Source: an uncultured Paenibacillaceae bacterium
GTDB taxonomy: Bacteria > Bacillota > Bacilli > Aneurinibacillales > Aneurinibacillaceae
NCBI GenBank assembly: GCA_946478845.1
Contig: CAMLDI010000012.1
Coordinates: 1 to 64,000, forward strand
Reading direction: 5' to 3'
Length of the DNA stretch: 64,000 nt
How positions within the stretch are numbered: position 1 is the first letter of the stretch; the number at the start of each line of letters is the position of its first letter. The notes below the pieces were generated by a model that did not search any database, was not told where the DNA came from, and was given only the letters and a program-made list of their open reading frames with translations. The translations under genes and the position numbers were made by a program. Shown piece by piece: positions 1-9,348 of this stretch.

Positions 1-228
1 ATGTACGCCCATCATTTCTTGTTTTGGTTTACTGGTAAGACCCAGTTTATAACCAGTAATTTTATGTCCTTCCCCAATGCGGCGTTCGATTAATTGTTCT
101 TGTATTACATAACCATCTTCCACTGTAAACTCAGGATAATCTTCCGTAAGACGAATAATCTCTGTCCGTTCTTTTTCAGCACGGTCTACACGATTAAGAC
201 AATCTTCAAAACGAACTAATTTAGTCAT
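1..228 (-). CDS. 4-oxalocrotonate decarboxylase / hydratase family (partial, 3' end beyond window)
   Basis: Only the first 76 codons lie in the window; the frame is open to position 1. The visible protein begins MTKLVRFEDC and contains the family segment TGYKLGLTSKPKQEMMGV, which matches the 2-oxopent-4-enoate hydratase / 4-oxalocrotonate decarboxylase fold and parallels [17 protein letters not shown] in the hydratase at 2208-2996. Because a hydratase is already present in the operon, the decarboxylase role (DmpH/PraD: 2-oxohex-3-enedioate to 2-oxopent-4-enoate plus CO2) is the better guess; this is inference from context. The start ATG shares one base with the TAA stop of the aldolase gene (TAATG), so the two are translationally coupled. 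Confidence 0.75.
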   Translation of the reverse strand, partial: MTKLVRFEDCLNRVDRAEKERTEIIRLTEDYPEFTVEDGYVIQEQLIERRIGEGHKITGYKLGLTSKPKQEMMGVH

Positions 229-1271
229 TATGCTTGTCCCACTCCTTTTAGAAGTCCTCTTTCTTTTGCAATTCTCGCAGCCACATCAATGATCATATCT
301 TCCTGGCCGCCAATGGCTTTCATACGGCCCAATTCTACGAGAATATCCCGTGGATCGAGACCAAACTGTTTGCCTGCACGCTCAGCGTGAAGCAAGAAGC
401 TAGAGTATACCCCTGCATAACCAAGGGTTAAGCTGTTTTTGCGAATCTCCTGTGGACGAGGAAGCAATGGGCCTACCACATCTTCCGCTAAATCCATCAT
501 TTTATATAAATCAATGCCTGTTTGAATGCCTAATTTATCAAGAACAGCAATCAATACTTCTGTTTGGGTATTTCCGGAACCCGCCCCAAGGCAACGCACG
601 CTTCCATCAATGCGGGTCGCCCCTTCTTCGATGGCTGTTAAAGTATTAGCCACAGCTAAAGACATGTTGTTATGGGCATGGAAGCCGATTTCACAGGAAA
701 GGTTTTCTCTAAGCGCTGCAATGCGAACCCGCACATCTTCAGGAGTCATGGCTCCGGCAGAATCTGTGGCATATACGGCCTGTGCACCATAGCTCTCCAT
801 TAATTTGGCCTGCTCTACTAATTTCTCTGGAGATACAGAGTGGGCCATCATTAAAAATCCAATGGTTTCCATTCCTAATTCACGAGCCAGGTTAATATGT
901 TGGGCAGAAACATCTGCTTCTGTTACGTGAGTAGCAACACGAACTAACCCTACCCCAAGGGAACGGGCTTGTTTCAATTCATGTTCCGTTCCAATGCCTG
1001 GAAGTTGCAGCACAGCGATGGTTGCTTGCTTTGCTTCATCTACTGCAGCTTCAATTAATTTCATTTCATCTACAAGAGACCGTCCATATTGGAGGGTAGA
1101 ACCGCCCAATCCATCCCCGTGGCACACTTCAATATAATGCATCCCTGCATCATCTAATGCACGCACCACATTGCGCACCTGTTCGACCGTAAACTGATGG
1201 GCAACGGCATGGCTGCCATCCCGCAAACTTACTTCCGTAATTTTAATTGGCAAATTGCTTTTTCTCTCCAT
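228..1271 (-). CDS. dmpG: 4-hydroxy-2-oxovalerate aldolase
   Basis: 347 residues, the usual length for DmpG/MhpE/BphI. It cleaves 4-hydroxy-2-oxovalerate to pyruvate and acetaldehyde, the latter channelled to the dehydrogenase encoded just upstream. Visible: the HMGL-like TIM barrel start with SLRDGSHA (catalytic Arg-Asp-His region) near residues 16-23, the metal-binding GFHAHNN motif in the middle, and the C-terminal communication domain typical of the family. It lies 14 bases after the dehydrogenase gene and overlaps the next gene by one base, so it is part of a four-gene minus-strand operon for the lower meta-cleavage pathway. In Paenibacillus-type protocatechuate 2,3-cleavage clusters the equivalent is called praG. 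Confidence 0.93.
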   Translation of the reverse strand: MERKSNLPIKITEVSLRDGSHAVAHQFTVEQVRNVVRALDDAGMHYIEVCHGDGLGGSTLQYGRSLVDEMKLIEAAVDEAKQATIAVLQLPGIGTEHELKQARSLGVGLVRVATHVTEADVSAQHINLARELGMETIGFLMMAHSVSPEKLVEQAKLMESYGAQAVYATDSAGAMTPEDVRVRIAALRENLSCEIGFHAHNNMSLAVANTLTAIEEGATRIDGSVRCLGAGSGNTQTEVLIAVLDKLGIQTGIDLYKMMDLAEDVVGPLLPRPQEIRKNSLTLGYAGVYSSFLLHAERAGKQFGLDPRDILVELGRMKAIGGQEDMIIDVAARIAKERGLLKGVGQA

Positions 1272-1285
1272 GTTTTCGCCCCTCC

Positions 1286-2176
1286 CTATTTTTTAATAAG
1301 CAAACCCCGTTGTTCTAAAAGATTACAGGCAAAGTCCTCGGCCACACGGGTAGCAGCAGCGGTCATAATATCTAAGTTCCCGGCATAGGTAGGCAAGTAA
1401 TCCCCTGCCCCTTCTACTTCAAGGAAAATGGTCACCACATTTCCATCAAACATTGGCTCTTGTTTCAATTTATAACCAGGCACATATTCTTGTACCGTTT
1501 TTTCCATGTCATAAATGGACTGGCGAATTTTCTCCTGATCCATGTTTTTCACTTCACAGCGAACAGTGTCTCTCATCATAATTGGAGGTTCTGCAGGGTT
1601 CAGGATAATAATCGCTTTCCCTTTATCTGCACCCCCTACCACCTCAATGCCTTTACTTGTGGTTTCCGTGAACTCATCAATATTGGCCCGGGTGCCGGGA
1701 CCTGCACTTTTGCTAGCTACAGTGGCTACAATTTCTCCATAAGTAACGTCTGCTACCCGGTTCACAGCATAAACCATAGGAATGGTAGCCTGTCCGCCAC
1801 AGGTAATCATATTCACGTTCTTCGCATCCAGGTTTGACCCCATGTTTACAGCAGGACTCAGGAAAGGCCCTACTGCTGCAGGTGTTAAATCAATCGCCAA
1901 AATGCCCAATTCTTCAAGAATCTTTGCATTGTATTCATGAGCTTTTGCAGACGTTGCATCGAAAACAATTTCAACAAGATCGGGATTATCAATTAAACCC
2001 TGAATCCCATTATCAAAAGTGCGATACCCTTTTTCACGAGCGCGACGTAACCCTTCAGATTCTGGGTCAATCCCAATCATGGTGCTTACTTCAATAACAT
2101 CACTGCGTTCTAATTTATACATTAAATCCGTACCGATATTTCCTGAACCAATAATGGCTGCTTTAATCTTGCTCAT
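1286..2176 (-). CDS. dmpF: acetaldehyde dehydrogenase (acylating)
   Basis: Converts acetaldehyde, NAD+ and CoA to acetyl-CoA, working as a complex with the aldolase. I place the start at 2176 ([12 protein letters not shown], 296 residues): an AGGAGG site lies 11 bases upstream, whereas an in-frame extension to 2215 would add 13 residues unlike the family. Visible: N-terminal Rossmann motif GSGNIGTD and the catalytic cysteine in [12 protein letters not shown], followed by the conserved [18 protein letters not shown] segment. It sits between the hydratase and aldolase genes in the same order as dmpEFG. Confidence 0.93.
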   Translation of the reverse strand: MSKIKAAIIGSGNIGTDLMYKLERSDVIEVSTMIGIDPESEGLRRAREKGYRTFDNGIQGLIDNPDLVEIVFDATSAKAHEYNAKILEELGILAIDLTPAAVGPFLSPAVNMGSNLDAKNVNMITCGGQATIPMVYAVNRVADVTYGEIVATVASKSAGPGTRANIDEFTETTSKGIEVVGGADKGKAIIILNPAEPPIMMRDTVRCEVKNMDQEKIRQSIYDMEKTVQEYVPGYKLKQEPMFDGNVVTIFLEVEGAGDYLPTYAGNLDIMTAAATRVAEDFACNLLEQRGLLIKK

Positions 2177-2207
2177 TCTGCCTGCCCCTCCTCTTAATTT
2201 TTTTCTA

Positions 2208-2996
2208 TTATTCAAATGAAACGCTCACAGAGCCAATTCCACTAAAGAGAACGGTGATATGATCCCCTTTCTCAACATCCACAGCAGCTGCTACTGCTCC
2301 AGGAAGGATCACTTCCCCTGCTTTTAAAGTAATATCAAATTGGGATAATTTATTGGCTAACCAGGCAATGGCATAAGCAGGGTGTCCCAACGCTGCCGCA
2401 CCTGCTCCTGTGCTGATTTGCTTCCCATTCTTTTCAAGAACCATGCCCATTAATTTCAGGTCCAACCCATCAATTGGAGTCGCTTTATTGCCTAACACCA
2501 CCCGTGCAGAAGAACCATTATCCGCAATGGTGTCTTGCAATTTAATTTTCCAGTTGGCAATTCGGCTATCAATAATTTCTATAGCTGGCACTACATATTT
2601 AGTAGCAGCCAATACATCAGCTACAGTAACACCTGGCCCCTTTAAATCCTCTTTTAAGATAAATGCAACTTCCGCTTCAATGCGTGGTTGCAATAATTCT
2701 TCAGTTTTAAAGGATTCATTATCAGAAATCATCATATAGTCGAATAAATGGCCATAATCCGGCTCATTTACCCCAAGCATCGTTTGCATCGCCTTTGAAG
2801 TAAGGCCAATTTTTTTGCCAGTGATGCGAGCCCCCTCCTGTTGTTTCAATTTGACCCATTCTAACTGAATATGATAAGCCTCTTCCGATGTAAGGTCCGG
2901 ATGTTTTTCAGTTAGGGGAGCAATGGGATCCCGGTCTATTTCAGCCTGATAAAGGGCTCTGGCTAATTCTTTAATTTTCGTTCCTGTAGCCTCCAT
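2208..2996 (-). CDS. dmpE: 2-oxopent-4-enoate hydratase
   Basis: 262 residues, full length for the MhpD/DmpE family. It adds water to 2-oxopent-4-enoate to give 4-hydroxy-2-oxovalerate. Visible: [12 protein letters not shown], the metal-site region [11 protein letters not shown] with two acidic residues, and [22 protein letters not shown], all diagnostic of the FAH-fold hydratases. It is the first gene of the minus-strand operon E-F-G-H; an AAGGAGGAAT ribosome site precedes the ATG at 2996. The divergent LysR gene at 3298 probably controls it. Upper-pathway genes (semialdehyde dehydrogenase, tautomerase) would have to lie left of the window. Confidence 0.92.
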   Translation of the reverse strand: MEATGTKIKELARALYQAEIDRDPIAPLTEKHPDLTSEEAYHIQLEWVKLKQQEGARITGKKIGLTSKAMQTMLGVNEPDYGHLFDYMMISDNESFKTEELLQPRIEAEVAFILKEDLKGPGVTVADVLAATKYVVPAIEIIDSRIANWKIKLQDTIADNGSSARVVLGNKATPIDGLDLKLMGMVLEKNGKQISTGAGAAALGHPAYAIAWLANKLSQFDITLKAGEVILPGAVAAAVDVEKGDHITVLFSGIGSVSVSFE

Positions 2997-3096
2997 GTCT
3001 TATTCCTCCTTATTTAACAGACTATACTTTATCTGCATAAGTACAACTAAAGCGAGCGCCAGGTTGTCATTAAAATCGGAAAACTCAAAGTTGAAT

Positions 3097-3116
3097 GTAA
3101 GTAAGTTATTACTTAC
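3097..3116. promoter_or_regulatory. inverted repeat, candidate LysR operator
   Basis: Perfect 8-bp inverted repeat GTAAGTAA / TTACTTAC with a 4-base spacer, placed in the AT-rich divergent region about 100 bases upstream of the hydratase start and 180 bases upstream of the LysR start. LysR-type regulators usually bind such dyads around -65. Seen: the repeat. Inferred: the binding. Confidence 0.55.
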
Positions 3117-3297
3117 TATCTATATGATAATGAAAATTCAAATTTATATCAATAACAATATATTTAAAACAATCTATTTTTTATAAAAAATTTTGAATAT
3201 AATAAAAATGTTAACATTAGAAAATAATTACGTCCAATCACTATAATTTTAATTTTCCTAATATTTAGATAGAATTCTTTTATATATGGGGGGAAAA

Positions 3298-4197
3298 ATG
3301 ATGAACTATGATCAACTTTATGCCTTCTACTATGTGTCAAAAGTCATGAATTTTACAAAAGCCAGTGAAATTCTAAACTTAACCCAACCCGCCATTACCA
3401 CTCGTATACGAAATTTAGAAGATGAACTCTCCTGCCAATTATTCGACAAACAAGGCAAAAGACTCAATTTAACAAAAGAAGGAAAAATTCTATTGGAATA
3501 TGCAAAAAAGATTATTTTTTACGCAGGAGAAGCTAAAGAGGCTTTAAGCATTGCCAATCAATGCCAATTAACCATCGGTTTTTCTCCTGCATTTTCTTAT
3601 GAAGTCATTACAAAAGCCGTCAAAGAATTTATTCCAGAGCATGAACATATCTATTTGAAAATTATTGAACAGGGTGATTCTCTCGAATTATTAGAACAAG
3701 TAAAACAACAAACCCTTGATTTGGCCTTTGTCCGTACTCCTACTTTTGACCCTAATCTAACAGTAGATAATGTATTCAAAGATAGAATTTATATCTTTGT
3801 CTCCCCTGACCATCCCTTAAGCACAAAACAAATAGTAACGAAAGATGATCTAGAAGGACAAACTATGGTGCATTATTCACGAAGCATGGGTTTTTGGAAA
3901 CGGGTAGAGGAAACTGTAGTTGGAGTGAAAAACCTGAAAAAGTTTGAAGTGCGGAACATGGAGTTAATGAAGAAGTTTGTTAAAGAAGGGTTAGGCTTTA
4001 GCATTCTTCCCTATTTCACACTCCATGAGGAAGAAAAAAAAGGTGAGATTGTGGTCATAGAATATGAACCTTTAAATGAAATCCCCCGGGATATTGTATC
4101 CGTTTACTATACCGGATCAGCCCGAACTGATATCATTAAAAATTTTATTTCATGTTGCAAGAAACATATTGAAAACGACCCTATTTATACTTTTTAA
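3298..4197 (+). CDS. LysR-family transcriptional regulator
   Basis: About 299 residues. An N-terminal winged helix-turn-helix (residues 1-60; YVSKVMNFTKASEILNLTQPAITT segment in shorter form KASEILNLTQPAIT) precedes the periplasmic-binding-like effector domain. The start at 3298/3301 (ATGATG) is chosen because a run of six G lies 4-7 bases upstream; the ATG at 3286 overlaps that ribosome site. The gene is divergent from the lower meta-cleavage operon, the classic arrangement for a LysR activator that senses a pathway intermediate. The effector cannot be deduced. Confidence 0.9.
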   Translation: MMNYDQLYAFYYVSKVMNFTKASEILNLTQPAITTRIRNLEDELSCQLFDKQGKRLNLTKEGKILLEYAKKIIFYAGEAKEALSIANQCQLTIGFSPAFSYEVITKAVKEFIPEHEHIYLKIIEQGDSLELLEQVKQQTLDLAFVRTPTFDPNLTVDNVFKDRIYIFVSPDHPLSTKQIVTKDDLEGQTMVHYSRSMGFWKRVEETVVGVKNLKKFEVRNMELMKKFVKEGLGFSILPYFTLHEEEKKGEIVVIEYEPLNEIPRDIVSVYYTGSARTDIIKNFISCCKKHIENDPIYTF

Positions 4198-4257
4198 GTG
4201 TGCTCAGAAAAAAGATGGATAGCAATAATAAAATCCATTATCACTATCCATTATTTC

Positions 4258-5277
4258 CTATTTTAAAATCCCTACTTCTTTATAGAATTTTTCAGCACCT
4301 GGATGTAGGGGAGCACCCGTAACATCTGCAATTGTTTCTTTCGTTATAGCTTTAAAGGAGTTATGAACTGTATACAAATAATCTAATTGCTCATACATCG
4401 CTTTAGTTAATTTATAAACTACTTCTTCTGGTATATCCGCACTGGTTATTAAAATAGTATCAATTGAAGCAGTGCTGATATCTTCCTTAACAAATGGATA
4501 GCTACCTGCCTTAATCGTATATGGTTTTGCATCCAATTTTTCTTCCATTGCTTTAATTGCTAAATCAGAGAGAGGAAGTAATTTAATTTGACAGCTAGTA
4601 TTTAATTCTACCAGGCTCCCTGCTGGAGCTGGCAACGGAGACAACAAACCGTCCAATTTTTTATCTTTAATTTGATCATTCGCTTTAGAGGGAGCTAAAT
4701 ACTGGATCTTACCGCCATTGTTTACAATTTGTTCATAGCTGGTTCCATAGCTATTAAGAACGACACGGTTTGATATTTCCATAGGTGAATTTTTGGTATT
4801 TACTGCAACTTCAAAGGGGGTTTTTTCTTTAGCAATTTGCTCGATGGATTGAATGCCTGAATCTTCCTTTACCACACAGTGGTATGGCATAGCATGAAGA
4901 AAAGCAACCGTACGAACTTTATCTTCTTTCTTTGGATAAGGTTTTTGGCCCTCATAAGCCCATTTCGCAGCTGAGGAGCTGACGATGCCAAAATCGGCCT
5001 GACCGGTAATCACCGTAATGATATTGGCACCATCTTGTCCAGGTTGGTATGAAAAGGTTACATCCGGGTATGAGCGTTTTATTGTTTCCCCTAACCCTTC
5101 ACCAATGGTACTCCATAAACCACCAGCGCTCCCTCCAGCTATTGTCACCCTCATTTTGCTTCCACCCGCATACACTTTAGATTTACTAGATTCTTTTCCA
5201 AAATTTACTCCGCATCCTGTTAAAAACATCAAGGAAGACAAAAGAACTACCGTACCTAGATAAATTCTTTTTTTCAC
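4258..5277 (-). CDS. TAXI-family TRAP transporter substrate-binding lipoprotein
   Basis: 339 residues starting at a GTG with GGGGGG six bases upstream. The N-terminus has a lipoprotein signal peptide ending LTGC (Cys about residue 22), so the protein is anchored outside the membrane. The mature part has TAXI-family features: GGSAGGLWSTIGEGLGE near residue 48 and a DFGIVSSSAA segment, followed by the ligand-binding alpha/beta lobes. It delivers a solute, probably an organic or aromatic acid, to the permease encoded just upstream (43-base gap). The substrate is inferred from the neighbouring phthalate-type genes. It is the last gene of its operon. Confidence 0.9.
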   Translation of the reverse strand: MKKRIYLGTVVLLSSLMFLTGCGVNFGKESSKSKVYAGGSKMRVTIAGGSAGGLWSTIGEGLGETIKRSYPDVTFSYQPGQDGANIITVITGQADFGIVSSSAAKWAYEGQKPYPKKEDKVRTVAFLHAMPYHCVVKEDSGIQSIEQIAKEKTPFEVAVNTKNSPMEISNRVVLNSYGTSYEQIVNNGGKIQYLAPSKANDQIKDKKLDGLLSPLPAPAGSLVELNTSCQIKLLPLSDLAIKAMEEKLDAKPYTIKAGSYPFVKEDISTASIDTILITSADIPEEVVYKLTKAMYEQLDYLYTVHNSFKAITKETIADVTGAPLHPGAEKFYKEVGILK

Positions 5278-5319
5278 TTATTTCCCCCCATGTCTCATAA
5301 TTAATTTTGAATCTAGTAA

Positions 5320-7278
5320 TTAGAACTCTGTTATTTTTTCACCCCTTTCCATTCCAATTTGCTCTACTTTTTTGAAATCTTTCATTATAACAGGGAATTT
5401 AGGAACTAATATGAAGCTAACTCCTATCAGCCCGATGATACTAGTAACATAATTTGGATAGATAAGAAGTATACTACTTACTATAACAATAAGCCGCTCC
5501 CACTTTTGAAGGAGTTTCCCAAACCAGCCCTCCAACCCTGCTGCTAGAGAAAGGACACCAATTATTGCTGATACTACTGAGATGACTATGGAACCCGTTG
5601 TGCCAATTAACAATAGTGATGGGTCATACACAAACATAAATGGGATAATAAAAGCAACAATCCCTAAACGAGTTGCAAGAAAACCTATTTTCATAGGATT
5701 TGCGTCTGCGATGGCCGCAGCTGCATAGGCCGCTACAGCAACAGGAGGAGTAATCGCAGACAAAGAAGCAAAATATAAAATGAACAAATGAGCTTGTAAC
5801 ATATCGATACCTACTTCAATCATGATAGGTCCTGCAAGAACTGCTGTTAAAACATAAGCAGCAGGAGTAGGCATTCCCATTCCAAAAATGATACAAACCA
5901 CCATTGTAACTAACATTGTCATAAACAGGCTACCACCAGAGGCCACATGAATAAGAGTCGAGAATTTCCCTCCTAATCCTGTCACTTGAATCACTCCAGC
6001 TACTACTCCAGCCGCTGCAACAACGGCCACTAAAGGTGAAATACGTGTTGTTGTTTCAATTAACGTGTTAAATAGTTTACGAGGAGTTAATCTAGTTTCT
6101 TTTTTAAAATAACTCACAATGATTGTCGCCACAGATGCAACAATTGCTGCAAGTACAGGAGTGAATCCCTGTCCGAGAAGTACAATAAGGACGATAATCG
6201 GAATAGTAAATTGTCCCATAGACTTCATAACACCTTTTACAGTTGGTATGTGCTCATCTTCATAACCTGCCATCTTTAACTTCTTGGCTTGAAAATGTAC
6301 CTGGCTAAAAATCGCTAAATAGTATAAAAGCCCTGGTATTAAAGCTGCCATAGCAATTGTAATATACGAAATGCCTGTCATTTCAGCCATTAAAAATGCT
6401 GCTGATCCCATAATAGGTGGCAGGATGCTCCCCCCAGTGGCCGCAGTGGCTTCGATTGCACCGGCATAAACGCCAGAATATCCAACCTTTTTCATAGCAG
6501 GAATTGTAAAAGATCCTGTGGTGGCAACATCGGCTGTTGGACTTCCAGAAATAGAACCATATAAACCGCTCGAAATTACCGCCACCTTCGCGGGACCACC
6601 TGCTACCCGGCCTGTTACAGCTTTCGAAAGAGCATAAAAAAAGTTTCCCCCACCTGAAGCATTGAATAGATTACCGAAAAGTACAAAGAAAAATACAAAG
6701 GTTGCTGCTACAGAAGCAATAGAGCCATAAACACCATTTACCGTATACACCATTTGATCCACGAATTGCATTAGTGTAAATTGTTGATGACCAAAAGGAC
6801 CAGGAATGAGATGACCAAAAAAGGCATATAAAATTAAAGCAGTTACAACAACTAACATTCCCATCCCTAATGTTCTCCTCGTAACTTCAATGACAATCAA
6901 AAGTAAAATAGATCCCAAAACCAATTCTAGTGTAGATAAAGGGTCCGCTAAAGGCCATCGAGTAAGAAAACGTTCAGAGTAGACAATCATAAATATACCA
7001 ATCCCTATCAATATAAAAGAAATGAGGAGATCGTATAGCGGAACTTTGTTTCCTGCTTTATTTTTTCCAAATGAAAACACTATAAATGTAATCGCTAACA
7101 TAAAAGTGATAAAAATTGAGTTGTGCAGAAATGGATCCATGGACGAAAACAAAACCACATAAAATTGGAAGACTGTAATTCCGAAAATGAGTATTAAAGT
7201 TAACTTTCGTATCCAACCATCTGGTTCTCTAATGGTACCCATACTAAACAGCTTCCCTATTAAAGATTTCACAATCAT
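5320..7278 (-). CDS. TRAP transporter fused permease (4TM/12TM)
   Basis: About 652 residues, almost entirely hydrophobic, with roughly 16-17 membrane segments. The short DctQ-like part at the N-terminus is fused to a DctM-like part, the standard form for TAXI systems. Conserved stretches include SSGLYGSISGSPTADVATTG and FGMGMPTPAAYVL. It uses the ion gradient rather than ATP. The exact start is uncertain: ATG 7278 has GGGGG directly against it, whereas ATG 7242 (MGTIREPDGW) has GGGAAG nine bases upstream and may be the true start. It pairs with the binding protein downstream. Confidence 0.9.
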   Translation of the reverse strand: MIVKSLIGKLFSMGTIREPDGWIRKLTLILIFGITVFQFYVVLFSSMDPFLHNSIFITFMLAITFIVFSFGKNKAGNKVPLYDLLISFILIGIGIFMIVYSERFLTRWPLADPLSTLELVLGSILLLIVIEVTRRTLGMGMLVVVTALILYAFFGHLIPGPFGHQQFTLMQFVDQMVYTVNGVYGSIASVAATFVFFFVLFGNLFNASGGGNFFYALSKAVTGRVAGGPAKVAVISSGLYGSISGSPTADVATTGSFTIPAMKKVGYSGVYAGAIEATAATGGSILPPIMGSAAFLMAEMTGISYITIAMAALIPGLLYYLAIFSQVHFQAKKLKMAGYEDEHIPTVKGVMKSMGQFTIPIIVLIVLLGQGFTPVLAAIVASVATIIVSYFKKETRLTPRKLFNTLIETTTRISPLVAVVAAAGVVAGVIQVTGLGGKFSTLIHVASGGSLFMTMLVTMVVCIIFGMGMPTPAAYVLTAVLAGPIMIEVGIDMLQAHLFILYFASLSAITPPVAVAAYAAAAIADANPMKIGFLATRLGIVAFIIPFMFVYDPSLLLIGTTGSIVISVVSAIIGVLSLAAGLEGWFGKLLQKWERLIVIVSSILLIYPNYVTSIIGLIGVSFILVPKFPVIMKDFKKVEQIGMERGEKITEF

Positions 7279-7323
7279 CCCCCATTTCTTTACTTGCCTA
7301 ATTTTTTTTCAAATAAATCTAAG

Positions 7324-8532
7324 CTAACCCTTCACTTCTGTTTGATGTGATAAATAAATTTCTTTCCGTTCTTTAGATGACTCCAAAACTGCCAAACATA
7401 TTTCCAAATTAGCCTTTGCCCATAATCCATCGTGAATGGGTGGAATCCCCTTAACAACAGCATCATAAAGCTCCGAAATCACCGCGTCTCTTCCTGTCAC
7501 ATCCTTCGGAAGGGAAATTCCATATTTTTCCTCATCACCGTAGACAATCAAGCCTTCAGGAGATTGCCTGATATCCCCTTTTTCACAGCTGACAATCGTT
7601 AATCCATAAAAAGGATGATGAATGATCTCGTTTTCAAAATTTTTGGTACGAGAGCCTCCATAACCCGCAAGACTTTTCAACTTTTTCTCCTCATCAGCAT
7701 TATTAACCTGGTTTTTCAGGTAGCGTCGAGCTTTGGCATAAGTATCAGAAGGCTCAAGAGGACCTCCTTCTCCAATTCCATAAGTCAACTCAGTGGAGTG
7801 AAAATGATCATAGCCATTATAAACAGCGGTTGCTGAGATTCCATCTTCAAAATCAAGGAAAACGATATGGTTACCTTCCGTCAGTCTTCTTAAATCCCAC
7901 GCTCCTACTGTAGCCCTGACGCTTCTAACCTTCCCACCACCAATAAGACGGATAATATCAAACTGGTGGGATCCTTGCCTAAACGTGACCCCCCCTCCTA
8001 GAGACGTATCCAATTCTTCTGGTGTACGTGGACGATAAAGCCAATCGTTATAATACCAATTGTTAATCATCCGGACTTTTCCAAGTTCACCACTTTGTAT
8101 TATCTCCCGAATTTTCTGAATAGGCGGTTCAAAGCTATGGGAATGGCCGACGATCATAATCACACCATTGCGCTCACAGGCTTCAATCATCCTGTCAGTA
8201 TCTTCCATAGTGATTGCCATGGGTTTTTCTACGATAATATGTTTCTTGTTTTCGGCCGCCAACAAAACATGCTCCGTATGTAACTCTGTAGGTGTTGCAA
8301 TATAAACTGCATCTATAAGAAGGCTACGGCACAACTCTTCAATAGTTGGATATGTTATTGCTTTGAAGTCTTGCTCGAATTTTTCTCTTCGTTCCCTGTC
8401 TCGAGTAGATGCAGACGTTAATTCAACATAAGGGTGCTTTAAAAAAGATGGAATGATGGAGCTTCCGGCTATCCCTAATCCGGCTATCCCAATCCGTAAA
8501 ACCTTTGTATTGCTTCTCCCTGCTGTTATCAT
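7324..8532 (-). CDS. Gfo/Idh/MocA oxidoreductase, probable phthalate dihydrodiol dehydrogenase
   Basis: About 402 residues from ATG 8532, preceded by AAGAAGG; a GTG at 8544 overlapping the upstream stop is the alternative start. The N-terminal Rossmann motif is GIAGLGIAGSSIIP and the family signature EKP appears in HIIVEKPMAIT. Pht4 and OphB, the dehydrogenases that rearomatise phthalate cis-dihydrodiols, belong to this family. With a Rieske oxygenase and a decarboxylase-type protein beside it, that role is the best inference. It could alternatively act on another dihydrodiol or a sugar-like substrate. Same strand and tight spacing place it in the 11,466-4,258 operon. Confidence 0.78.
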   Translation of the reverse strand: MITAGRSNTKVLRIGIAGLGIAGSSIIPSFLKHPYVELTSASTRDRERREKFEQDFKAITYPTIEELCRSLLIDAVYIATPTELHTEHVLLAAENKKHIIVEKPMAITMEDTDRMIEACERNGVIMIVGHSHSFEPPIQKIREIIQSGELGKVRMINNWYYNDWLYRPRTPEELDTSLGGGVTFRQGSHQFDIIRLIGGGKVRSVRATVGAWDLRRLTEGNHIVFLDFEDGISATAVYNGYDHFHSTELTYGIGEGGPLEPSDTYAKARRYLKNQVNNADEEKKLKSLAGYGGSRTKNFENEIIHHPFYGLTIVSCEKGDIRQSPEGLIVYGDEEKYGISLPKDVTGRDAVISELYDAVVKGIPPIHDGLWAKANLEICLAVLESSKERKEIYLSHQTEVKG

Positions 8533-8540
8533 AATCGTCT

Positions 8541-9272
8541 TCACCTTCTTTCTTCTTCTTGTAGTTTTTTCACATAATATCGCCATCCCCAATGGTCATT
8601 AAAGGTGGATCCGAGATCCGGCAGTTCATCTATATCCTCCTGGGAAATTGATGGAGCTTCCTTGCCCGTCATAGCCACTTGAAGCGTTACTTTCGCCAAA
8701 ATATTAAAATTTAAAGCACGCATGGTCGCTTCCTCCAATGTTTTTCCTGTCACAGTAATGCCATGCCCTTTCATGAGGCAAATATTTTTGTCACTCATCA
8801 TCTCAATCATTGGAATAGCCAATTCAGGTCGCGTCACCAAATAAGACCGGGGAAAAACAGGAATTCCTTCCAAAGCCATTTTCATAGCTGGAATGTTGAA
8901 AGCACCAAATACTGGTCTAAATTCTAGCTGCGTAATCCCACAAATCATCGCTTCCGGTGGATGGGCATGTATTACGCAGCCCACATCCGGACGTAGTTTA
9001 TAAATTTCGCCATGGATCGGTAATTCCTTAGGAACATGGTATTTCCCTAGTAAATCCAATCCATTACCTTCAAAATCAACCCTCCGTACAGCATCTGATT
9101 GGGTATAAAGAACACCATTTTCCTCATCCCCCCGGCAGCGAATCAACATTTCCTCAGTACCAGGTATCCGCACACTCACATGCCCTAAAATTCCATCTAC
9201 CAAACCTTCTCTGGCTAAGATTCTGCAGGATAAGGCAATTTTCTCTCTTAGTTCTTCTAACATTTCGATCAT
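8541..9272 (-). CDS. class II aldolase/adducin-fold protein, probable dihydroxy-aromatic acid decarboxylase
   Basis: 243 residues. The class II aldolase zinc site is visible: HGE in ELPIHGEIYKL, HAHP in CVIHAHPPEA and the later KGHGITVTG histidine. In Gram-positive phthalate clusters the 3,4-dihydroxyphthalate decarboxylase (PhtC) belongs to this fold, so I infer decarboxylation of a dihydroxyphthalate to protocatechuate. A true aldolase or HCOMODA decarboxylase activity is the alternative. It overlaps or abuts the dehydrogenase gene downstream, and a hairpin lies between it and the oxygenase gene upstream. Confidence 0.75.
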   Translation of the reverse strand: MIEMLEELREKIALSCRILAREGLVDGILGHVSVRIPGTEEMLIRCRGDEENGVLYTQSDAVRRVDFEGNGLDLLGKYHVPKELPIHGEIYKLRPDVGCVIHAHPPEAMICGITQLEFRPVFGAFNIPAMKMALEGIPVFPRSYLVTRPELAIPMIEMMSDKNICLMKGHGITVTGKTLEEATMRALNFNILAKVTLQVAMTGKEAPSISQEDIDELPDLGSTFNDHWGWRYYVKKLQEEERR

Positions 9273-9294
9273 ATGGCTTCCCCCATTTTAAAAG

Positions 9295-9338
9295 AGGATG
9301 ACTCATTAGAGTCTGGTACTATCCTTTTGAGTCATCCT
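9295..9338 (-). terminator. intercistronic hairpin between oxygenase and decarboxylase genes
   Basis: An 11-bp perfect inverted repeat (AGGATGACTCA / TGAGTCATCCT) with a 22-base loop. On the minus strand it is followed by TCTTTTAAAA. It lies inside the operon, so it may act as an attenuator or mRNA-processing site that lowers expression of downstream genes rather than as a full stop. Confidence 0.6.
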
Positions 9339-9348
9339 TTTTTCACTT

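Noticed and set aside
4215..4251. Terminator between LysR gene and TAXI gene (ATGGATAG / CTATCCAT)
   Set aside because: Loop of 21 bases and no T run; too weak to call.
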